Below are positions 1 through 5,128 of a stretch of DNA of 5,128 bases, piece after piece. Position numbers and translations under genes: made by a program. Below the pieces are notes generated by a model. The model saw only the letters and a list, made by a program, of their open reading frames with translations. It was not told the origin of the DNA and searched no databases. This DNA comes from an uncultured Rhodospirillaceae bacterium (lineage in GTDB: Bacteria; Pseudomonadota; Alphaproteobacteria; RF32; CAG-239): contig OMQZ01000010.1 in assembly GCA_900313355.1 (NCBI GenBank), forward strand, positions 1 through 5,128, written 5' to 3'. Each line of letters starts with the position of its first letter. The first letter of the stretch is position 1.

Positions 1-204
1 GACCTCCTCAAATTCAATTCCGCGTCCTTTGAATGCCGAGTGGGAATCGCCTGTTTGATGTGTTGTTTTTTTGAAATTAAAATCTTTAAGATATGGCACA
101 TCATTTTTCATATGCATCAGCGTTTTAAAGCTCGGTGATAATGACTCATTAAAGGAAAAATTTTCCTTTTTTTGCCAAAGAGATTTCAAACTTTCAAAAG
201 CCAA
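1..204 (-). CDS. DUF58-domain protein, N-terminal part only (runs off the left edge)
   Basis: The first 68 codons of a gene lying directly downstream of moxR; the rest is outside the window. The visible protein starts (L/M)AFESLKSLWQ, and residues 52-68 read GDSHSAFKGRGIEFEEV. This matches the conserved entry motif of DUF58 proteins (G-x-x-x-S-x-x-K-G-x-G-x-E-F-x-E-V), which is normally followed by a Y-x-x-G-D-D-x-R-x-I-D-W segment that should lie just past the edge. The start is a TTG at 204-202, chosen because AGGAG (215-211) sits six bases ahead of it. The first ATG codons (residues 30 and 32) lack such a site and would cut off most of the leader. DUF58 proteins are commonly encoded with MoxR ATPases and are presumed partners or substrates; their biochemical role is poorly known. 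The family call rests on one motif plus gene context. Confidence 0.82.
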   Translation of the reverse strand, partial: MAFESLKSLWQKKENFSFNESLSPSFKTLMHMKNDVPYLKDFNFKKTTHQTGDSHSAFKGRGIEFEEV

Positions 205-210
205 AACGAA

Positions 211-215
211 CTCCT
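211..215 (-). promoter_or_regulatory. Ribosome binding site of the DUF58 gene
   Basis: AGGAG on the minus strand, six bases ahead of the TTG start at 204-202. It begins immediately after the moxR stop codon (218-216), so the two genes are only 11 bases apart and are very likely translated from one message. This site is what decides the non-ATG start. Confidence 0.75.
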
Positions 216-1196
216 TTACGGCAAAGGAACAACTTTAAGGAGAGAAGATATCACATCATCTGAGCTTAAACCTTCTGCTAAGGCTTCAAAACTTAAAATA
301 ATGCGGTGTCGCAAAACATCATACACAACGGCGTGTATATCTTCCGGCGTTACAAAATCACGCCCCTCAAGCCATGCGTTTATTTTTGCGCATTTATCAA
401 GAGCGATCGTTGCACGCGGACTTGCACCGTAGCGAACCGATCCTTTCAATTCTTCGTTGTATTTTTCCGGGTGGCGTGTTGCCATAATCAGAGCGACAAT
501 ATAATTTTCAACAGCCTCTGAAGTGTGCACTTTTAAAACTTCCTGCGAAGCGTTTAAGATTTCATCAACCGTCATCTTTTCGTATGATTTTCCGCTTTGC
601 AGTGTTTTTCCTTCGGATACCAAGTCTTCAGCGCGAACAAGCGCAAGAATTTTCTTTTCGGTTTCGGCATCAGGTTGGTCAATTTTAATATAAAGCAAAA
701 ATCTGTCGAGTTGCGCTTCAGGCAAATTGTATGTTCCCTCATGTTCAATCGGGTTTTGTGTTGCCATAACCATGAACAATTTCGGAAGAGGATAAACTTT
801 TCCGCCGACACTGACCTGCTTTTCAGCCATCGCTTCCAGCAGCGCCGACTGCACCTTTGCGGGCGCACGGTTAATTTCATCTGCTAAAACAAAATTGGCA
901 AACACAGGTCCTTTCTTAAAGTCAAATGTACCTGTCGAAGAAAGGTAGATATCACTGCCTGTAATGTCTGACGGCAACAAATCAGGGGTAAATTGAATTC
1001 TGTTAAAATCAGCGCTGATTGAGGAAGCTAAAGTTTTAATGGCTTTTGTTTTTGCAAGCCCCGGTGCCCCTTCTAAGAGAGCATGTCCTGAAGCAAGCAT
1101 TGTAATAAGCATTTTTTTGATTAAGTCATCTTGTCCGACGATAATGCTTTCAAGATGTGTTTTCAGACCTAAAACTTTTTCTCTTAATTCTGACAT
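216..1196 (-). CDS. MoxR-family AAA+ ATPase
   Basis: A complete 326-residue protein, the usual MoxR length. In order it shows a Walker A loop GAPGLAKT (43-50), the MoxR-typical QFTPDLLPSDITGSDIY segment (68-84), Walker B VLADEINRAP (103-112), sensor 1 ATQNP (145-149), an arginine-finger region PEAQLDRF (159-166) and a sensor 2 helix GASPRATIAL (257-266), then a helical lid. No key residue is missing. MoxR proteins are cytoplasmic ATPases thought to act as chaperone-like activators of partner proteins, often with vWA or DUF58 proteins. The DUF58 gene follows after 11 bases, so this is the first gene of that operon. The ATG at 1196-1194 is preferred because AGGGG lies six bases ahead of it; an upstream in-frame TTG at 1220 would add eight residues but would place that site inside the coding region. 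The exact substrate cannot be told from sequence. Confidence 0.96.
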   Translation of the reverse strand: MSELREKVLGLKTHLESIIVGQDDLIKKMLITMLASGHALLEGAPGLAKTKAIKTLASSISADFNRIQFTPDLLPSDITGSDIYLSSTGTFDFKKGPVFANFVLADEINRAPAKVQSALLEAMAEKQVSVGGKVYPLPKLFMVMATQNPIEHEGTYNLPEAQLDRFLLYIKIDQPDAETEKKILALVRAEDLVSEGKTLQSGKSYEKMTVDEILNASQEVLKVHTSEAVENYIVALIMATRHPEKYNEELKGSVRYGASPRATIALDKCAKINAWLEGRDFVTPEDIHAVVYDVLRHRIILSFEALAEGLSSDDVISSLLKVVPLP

Positions 1197-1202
1197 TATT
1201 TT

Positions 1203-1207
1203 CCCCT
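1203..1207 (-). promoter_or_regulatory. Ribosome binding site of moxR
   Basis: AGGGG on the minus strand, six bases from the ATG at 1196-1194. It supports that start over the TTG at 1220, which has only AT-rich sequence ahead of it. Confidence 0.65.
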
Positions 1208-1250
1208 GTGAACAACGCAAATTTTAAAACATTTTTTTTCAAACTGTTTT

Positions 1251-1281
1251 ATTATATAGGCAAATTTTTAAAAAAATACAA
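1251..1281 (-). promoter_or_regulatory. Candidate promoter of the moxR-DUF58 operon
   Basis: On the minus strand a consensus -10 box TATAAT (1256-1251) follows a -35-like TTGTAT (1281-1276) with a 19-base spacer, which is longer than the ideal 17. The start of transcription would fall near 1244, giving a leader of nearly 50 bases before the moxR ATG. In sequence this AT-rich, chance matches are likely, so the call is tentative. Confidence 0.35.
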
Positions 1282-1296
1282 GAAGTAATCAATTAA

Positions 1297-3576
1297 ATGA
1301 GCAACATATTTGATTTAGACGAACAGGTTATTCCTCAAACCTATGATAATATCAGTGCCTTAAGGCCTCATTTCCCTTGGCTTGAGGCTTTGAATGCGGA
1401 ACAACGTTTGGCTGTTGAGACAACTCAAGGCCCTCTCCTCGTTTTGTCCGGCGCGGGAACGGGAAAAACACGTGTTTTAACAACAAGGCTTGCCTATATC
1501 TTATCAAAAGGGCTCGCCAATCCTTGGAACTGTTTTGTCGTAACGTTTACAAACAAAGCCGCAAAAGAGATGAAAACGCGCGTTCAGGAAATGATCGGTT
1601 CTATGGCAGATTCCGTTTGGCTCGGAACATTTCACAGCATGTGTGTTAAAATACTTCGCAAACACGCTGAACTTGCCGGTCTTAAATCAAACTTTACCAT
1701 TTTAGATGAAGATGATCAGAAAAGGCTGATTAAACAGATTTTAGAAGCCGAAAAAATTGATGATAAAAAGTATCCGCCGGCAAGTTTTGTGGAAAAATTT
1801 TCGCTGTGGAAAGATAAGGGTTATACCCCTCAAAGAATCGCAAAAGATTTTAAGGGAAACCTCACAACCGACATCTATCAAAAATATCAGGCAAGATTAA
1901 AAGAACTCAATGCTGTTGACTTCGGCGATATTATATTGCTCACGTTGGAGATTTTACAAAATCCGGACAACGCAGAAACCGTTTTGAAAAAATATCAAGA
2001 TCAGTTTAAATATATTATGGTCGATGAATATCAAGACACAAACGTGACACAATATTTGCTCTTACGACTTTTAAGCCAAAAGCATAAAAATATTTGTTGT
2101 GTCGGTGATGATGATCAATCCATTTATTCTTGGCGCGGTGCTGAAATCGAAAACATTTTAAGGTTTGAAAAAGATTTTCAAAATGCGGTTGTGATAAGGT
2201 TGGAACAAAACTATCGTTCGACCGCGAATATTTTGACCGCGGCATCTAATTTGATTGCGCACAACAGCGAACGCTTGGGTAAAACGCTTAAGGTAGCAAA
2301 AAACTCGCCGGCTTCTATGTGCGACAATGAAAAGATACAACTCATCAGCGTTTATAGCGGCGCGGAAGAAGCTGCATATATCGCAGAGAAAATAGAAGAT
2401 TTGCACAGGCATTCTTTAGCCTATGACCATATGGCCGTTTTGGTGCGCACGGCGGCACAAATGCGCGAAATTGAAGAAAAATTTATTTCCGAAGCCATCG
2501 CTTATCAAGTTATCGGCGGGCCGAAGTTTTATGAGCGCATGGAAATTCGGGATATGATTGCCTATTTAAGAGTTGTGGCGCAAAGTGCGGACGATTTGGC
2601 TTTGGGGCGGATTATTAACAAACCGAGCCGGAAAATCGGCGACAAAAGTGTTCAAAAATTCAGAGATTTCGGCTATCAAAATCATATGCCCCTGTTAGAG
2701 GCTATGAAACAAATGTGTGAGCAAGGCTTAATTTCAGGGCAACTCTTAAATGCATCATCAGAGCTTGTGAAACATTTTGAACAATGGCAAAAAGATGCTC
2801 AAAATTTAAGACTTGACGAACTTGCCGATAAAATTTTAGATGAATCAGGCTATCTTGATATGCTTAAAAAGGAAAACTCCATAGAATCACAAGGGCGAAT
2901 CGACAACTTAAAAGAACTTGTGAATGTGATGAGCGATGTTGACAACTATCCGACGCTTGAGGATTTTTTGGAACACGTCAGTTTGGTTACCGAAACGGAT
3001 AACGCAACAGAGGCCAACAAAGTTATGCTTATGACTTTGCATGCGGCTAAGGGGCTGGAATTTGATGCAGTTTTTCTGCCCGGCTGGGAAGACGGTTTGT
3101 TTCCGCACGAACGCGCACTAAACGAAGGCGGCAGCAATGCTTTGGAAGAAGAACGGAGGCTGGCTTATGTCGCTTTAACACGTGCAAAACAAAAACTTTA
3201 TATTTTAACGACGATGTCGCGCAAAGTTTTCGGTCAATGGCAAAACAATCAGCCTTCACGGTTTTTAAATGAAATTCCGCCGTCTTGCTTGCAGATTATC
3301 AGCAATACATATCAAAACTATAACAGAGGATATGACGGATATCAGAAGCGTTCGAATTATAATCCCAAACAAAAAAACTCTTATGATGATTACAGCTATG
3401 AACCCGATGAAGAATACGCCTCTTCTCAAAAAGCAAATTATAAGGGAATGAGGGTTTATCACCCGAGTTTTGGAAAAGGGACTTTAATGAGCGTTGAAGA
3501 CGGCGATAAATGTGTTGTTTATTTTGACAGCGCAGGTCGAAAAAAAATTTATGCCTCTTATTTGAGAAAAGCATAA
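1297..3576 (+). CDS. uvrD: ATP-dependent DNA helicase UvrD/PcrA (superfamily 1A)
   Basis: A complete 759-residue 3'-5' helicase, slightly longer than typical UvrD or PcrA (about 720). All helicase motifs are present: Q motif LNAEQRLAV (32-40), Walker A GAGTGKT (52-58), Ia VTFTNKAAKEMKTR (82-95), Ib GTFHSMC (110-116), II VDEYQDTN (242-249), III GDDDQSIYSWRG (270-281), IV LEQNYRS (302-308), V TLHAAKGLEFD (580-590) and VI EERRLAYVALTRAK (618-631). A tyrosine-rich linker (about 675-714) leads to a C-terminal Tudor-like domain (about 715-759, GMRVYHPSFGKG at its start), which in PcrA/UvrD contacts RNA polymerase. The family unwinds DNA in nucleotide excision and mismatch repair and clears RNA polymerase or RecA. 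The ATG follows an in-frame TAA (1294-1296), so no upstream extension exists in this frame; the ribosome site is weak (AGAAG, 1281-1285, 11 bases away). Rep is unlikely given the Tudor-like tail; UvrD and PcrA names are interchangeable here. Confidence 0.97.
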   Translation: MSNIFDLDEQVIPQTYDNISALRPHFPWLEALNAEQRLAVETTQGPLLVLSGAGTGKTRVLTTRLAYILSKGLANPWNCFVVTFTNKAAKEMKTRVQEMIGSMADSVWLGTFHSMCVKILRKHAELAGLKSNFTILDEDDQKRLIKQILEAEKIDDKKYPPASFVEKFSLWKDKGYTPQRIAKDFKGNLTTDIYQKYQARLKELNAVDFGDIILLTLEILQNPDNAETVLKKYQDQFKYIMVDEYQDTNVTQYLLLRLLSQKHKNICCVGDDDQSIYSWRGAEIENILRFEKDFQNAVVIRLEQNYRSTANILTAASNLIAHNSERLGKTLKVAKNSPASMCDNEKIQLISVYSGAEEAAYIAEKIEDLHRHSLAYDHMAVLVRTAAQMREIEEKFISEAIAYQVIGGPKFYERMEIRDMIAYLRVVAQSADDLALGRIINKPSRKIGDKSVQKFRDFGYQNHMPLLEAMKQMCEQGLISGQLLNASSELVKHFEQWQKDAQNLRLDELADKILDESGYLDMLKKENSIESQGRIDNLKELVNVMSDVDNYPTLEDFLEHVSLVTETDNATEANKVMLMTLHAAKGLEFDAVFLPGWEDGLFPHERALNEGGSNALEEERRLAYVALTRAKQKLYILTTMSRKVFGQWQNNQPSRFLNEIPPSCLQIISNTYQNYNRGYDGYQKRSNYNPKQKNSYDDYSYEPDEEYASSQKANYKGMRVYHPSFGKGTLMSVEDGDKCVVYFDSAGRKKIYASYLRKA

Positions 3577-3635
3577 AAGGCTCTTAAATTTTGGGAAATT
3601 TTGTTTTAAAACCTTGTGAAAATGTATAAAAAACA

Positions 3636-3664
3636 TTGAAACAAACGAACTTAAAGCTTATGAT
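3636..3664 (+). promoter_or_regulatory. Sigma70-type promoter for the membrane coiled-coil gene
   Basis: A -35 box TTGAAA (3636-3641) and a -10 box TATGAT (3659-3664) are separated by exactly 17 bases; each differs from the consensus at one position. Transcription would begin near 3671, about 24 bases ahead of the ATG at 3695, a short ordinary leader. This suggests the gene can be transcribed independently of uvrD. Confidence 0.6.
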
Positions 3665-3681
3665 ATGGTTGTCAAATTATT

Positions 3682-3688
3682 AAAGAGG
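3682..3688 (+). promoter_or_regulatory. Ribosome binding site of the membrane coiled-coil gene
   Basis: AAAGAGG ends six bases before the ATG at 3695-3697. It fixes the start of a gene whose stop lies outside the window. Confidence 0.75.
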
Positions 3689-3694
3689 CCAAAC

Positions 3695-5128
3695 ATGAGT
3701 GAACAGGAAAGAAAAATCCCTCAGTTTTTAGAAAATGCATCTCAGCCATACGAAGGAAATTTAGAGGTTCAGCCGAAGCCTTTGAAAAAGACGCTGGTCC
3801 TTTTCGGGCTTTTATGGCTCTTGGGAGTATTTATTTATCTTCAATTTTTCTATGGATGGAGCGGGCTTTCAACACTTATCCCCTCAGATTTTGTGATGTT
3901 CCTCGGAGCGTTTTTCGTTTTTCCGCTCATCATTGTGATGCTTTTGATGTTTATTACAAAAATTTATTCAACCCTCAAGCAAAATGAAATGGTTGAAAAA
4001 ACACTCAACCGTTTTTTAAAAACGAATGATGAAAATCTGCTTTCAAAAATCATTAACAAGGCTTTGCAAAACCAAATCGAAGAGCTTAACTCGACGCTTC
4101 AATTTTTATCTGCACAAACTGATACATTAAAAACGGAACTTAAGACAAAGGCTCAAGATTTTAGAGAAATATCCGAAACAATCGACAACGTTTCAAAACA
4201 AAATCTGGCTCGTATTGATGAAAACAAAAACGAATATATTGATTTATGTCGCGAGCTTTCAACAAAGGCTCAGGAAACAGCCGGAAAACTTAAAGAACAT
4301 ACAGACGCTCTAAAAGAAAGTGCTGACGGAATTTATCAACAACTTAATCCTTTGATTGACGAAACAATGGTTACTGCTGACCATTTGAAAACTATGGTTG
4401 CGGAATCGCAAGCCAATATGGCTCAAACAAAAACCGACCTTCAAGAATTTTCTCAAATGGGCAAAAACAGTATGCAAGGACTTGCTCAAACACTCAGCGA
4501 TGAGACCTCAAAATTTGAGCAGGCAATGCTCAAAACGGCAGATAACTGTGAAGAAATTTATAAACGAATTGATTTAGGAATTTCGCATATTGAGAACAGC
4601 CTTAAAACACACAAAGAAGTTGCGGCGGAACAATCTGCTCTTCTTGATAAAAATTCGACTTTTTTGGACAACAAACTCGGAGAATACGGCAAGCTCATCA
4701 GCATGGAAGTTTCGGCCATGGTTGAGCGCGCAGGGCTTTTGGATACAAACGTTCAAAAGCAGATTAATGTTTTAAAAGATGCGGGCGCACAGATTTCAAA
4801 TATTTTAGAAGGCGCGAACAACAGTTTGGCTCTTAACTCTGACAAAGCCGTTCAAAGTATTGAAAACGTTTTGAAGGGGCTTTCAAAAGAGGTCGGTAAA
4901 ATTTCTGAGTTTATTGCTCAAACGGAAAATAAAAATGTTCAAATCCAGACCACAGCCGAAAAGATGTCTTCTCGTATCGGCACATTGTCTGCTGATTTAG
5001 CTATCAAGGTTGAGGATTTGAGATTGCGTGCCGTTGAGGCCATTGACAAGTTTAATGAGGTTGGCGGTGTTTTAGAAAAAAGCTCATTGCAACTTTCCGA
5101 AAATGCCAACACAATTGTTTCAAAAGGC
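3695..5128 (+). CDS. Unrecognised membrane protein: two N-terminal TM helices plus long coiled coil (3' end missing)
   Basis: An open frame of 478 codons with no stop before the right edge, so the protein is longer than seen. I do not recognise the family. Residues 1-30 are polar. Two hydrophobic segments follow (about 33-52 and 65-88), preceded by KK at 31-32, which suggests a cytoplasmic N-terminus, a short periplasmic loop (about 53-64) and a cytoplasmic C-terminal part. From residue 89 on the sequence is rich in K, E, Q, L, T and S with a single proline (219), as in long helical coiled coils. A clear 3-4 heptad runs I128, L131, L135, L138, T142, L145, L149. No HAMP, kinase, chemoreceptor hairpin or nuclease motif is visible in the part present. 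The layout resembles the alphaproteobacterial polarity factor TipN (two TM helices, then a long coiled coil), and more loosely RmuC (one TM, coiled coil, nuclease domain); this is similarity of architecture only. It has its own promoter and ribosome site. That it is a real gene is nearly certain; its function is unknown. Confidence 0.9.
   Translation, partial: MSEQERKIPQFLENASQPYEGNLEVQPKPLKKTLVLFGLLWLLGVFIYLQFFYGWSGLSTLIPSDFVMFLGAFFVFPLIIVMLLMFITKIYSTLKQNEMVEKTLNRFLKTNDENLLSKIINKALQNQIEELNSTLQFLSAQTDTLKTELKTKAQDFREISETIDNVSKQNLARIDENKNEYIDLCRELSTKAQETAGKLKEHTDALKESADGIYQQLNPLIDETMVTADHLKTMVAESQANMAQTKTDLQEFSQMGKNSMQGLAQTLSDETSKFEQAMLKTADNCEEIYKRIDLGISHIENSLKTHKEVAAEQSALLDKNSTFLDNKLGEYGKLISMEVSAMVERAGLLDTNVQKQINVLKDAGAQISNILEGANNSLALNSDKAVQSIENVLKGLSKEVGKISEFIAQTENKNVQIQTTAEKMSSRIGTLSADLAIKVEDLRLRAVEAIDKFNEVGGVLEKSSLQLSENANTIVSKG

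Larger units (their letters stand above)
1197..1296. other. Divergent intergenic region between moxR and uvrD
   Basis: One hundred bases, very AT-rich, with runs of A or T at 1232-1239 and 1267-1276. Both flanking genes read outward, so two promoters are expected here. A minus-strand candidate is listed separately. For uvrD the overlapping TATTAT (1250-1255) and TATATA (1253-1258) are possible -10 boxes, but I find no convincing -35 box at the right distance, so no plus-strand promoter is called. No clear inverted-repeat operator is visible. Confidence 0.6.
3577..3694. other. Intergenic region between uvrD and the membrane coiled-coil gene
   Basis: 118 bases. After the uvrD stop there is only a weak, GC-free inverted repeat (AAATTT 3586-3591 and 3596-3601, loop TGGG) followed by a broken T run, and a ten-base palindrome GTTTTAAAAC (3603-3612). 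Neither makes a convincing intrinsic terminator. The right half carries the promoter and ribosome binding site listed separately. Confidence 0.5.

Noticed and set aside
172..521. Plus-strand open frames opposite the moxR 3' end and DUF58 start (172-432 and 306-521).
   Set aside because: They are antisense shadows of strongly supported minus-strand genes, have no recognisable protein features, and overlap each other.
1197..1220. Eight-residue N-terminal extension of MoxR from a TTG at 1220.
   Set aside because: The ATG at 1196-1194 has a well-placed AGGGG ribosome site, which would lie within the coding region under the longer model; the extension has no ribosome site of its own.
2015..3574. 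Several minus-strand open frames of 63-91 codons inside uvrD.
   Set aside because: All lie antisense to a fully conserved helicase and show low-complexity, cysteine- and arginine-rich translations typical of shadow frames.
3586..3607. Possible intrinsic terminator after uvrD (AAATTT-TGGG-AAATTT then TTG TTTT).
   Set aside because: The stem is six AT pairs with no GC and the T run is interrupted, so it is too weak to call in an AT-rich spacer.
3603..3612. Perfect ten-base palindrome GTTTTAAAAC, possible operator or protein-binding site.
   Set aside because: AT-only apart from its ends, expected by chance in this composition, and not repeated elsewhere as a perfect copy (a nine-of-ten match at 1221-1230 is also AT-rich intergenic DNA).
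3621..3637. Small hairpin AATGT / ACATT with a seven-base loop.
   Set aside because: Five pairs only, and it overlaps the better-supported -35 box; no T run follows.
4574..4775. Short frames on both strands inside the membrane coiled-coil gene.
   Set aside because: They overlap the continuous 478-codon frame from 3695, which has a promoter, ribosome site and coherent protein composition.
3695..5128. Methyl-accepting chemotaxis protein interpretation of the last gene.
   Set aside because: The two TM helices are close together with only a short loop, no HAMP is seen after the second one, and the conserved chemoreceptor hairpin-tip motif is absent from the visible part.

Overview
The window reads as ordinary chromosomal DNA from a bacterium, AT-rich by eye at roughly 40% GC. 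I see no transposase, integrase, CRISPR repeat, tRNA or rRNA. The proteins point tentatively to an AT-rich member of the Alphaproteobacteria. The basis is the overall look of the UvrD-type helicase (about 30 residues ahead of the Q motif, full UvrD/PcrA motif set) and the TipN-like layout of the last protein. The lineage is an inference and not a sequence match.

Layout. Positions 1-1196 on the minus strand hold two genes read right to left. The first is a complete MoxR-family AAA+ ATPase (216-1196). It is followed 11 bases later by the start of a DUF58-domain protein (204 down to the window edge), of which only the first 68 codons are present. This is the classic moxR-DUF58 operon order. Positions 1197-1296 are a divergent, very AT-rich promoter region. 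Positions 1297-3576 on the plus strand encode a full-length superfamily 1A DNA helicase, UvrD/PcrA type, 759 residues. Positions 3577-3694 are an intergenic stretch with a good candidate sigma70-type promoter and a strong ribosome binding site. From 3695 to the right edge an open frame of 478 codons without a stop encodes an unrecognised membrane protein. It has two N-terminal transmembrane helices and then about 390 residues of almost proline-free, coiled-coil-like sequence.

How they work together. MoxR and the DUF58 protein probably act as a pair: MoxR-type AAA+ proteins are thought to remodel or activate partner proteins, often with von Willebrand A or DUF58 partners, in envelope or stress functions. 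UvrD is a housekeeping repair helicase (nucleotide excision and mismatch repair, displacement of RNA polymerase or RecA). It is transcribed away from the moxR operon and has no evident functional link to it. The last gene has its own promoter and ribosome binding site, so its position beside uvrD need not mean shared function. It is the least explained item in the window. I did not find a clearly novel multi-gene system; the membrane coiled-coil protein is the best candidate for follow-up.
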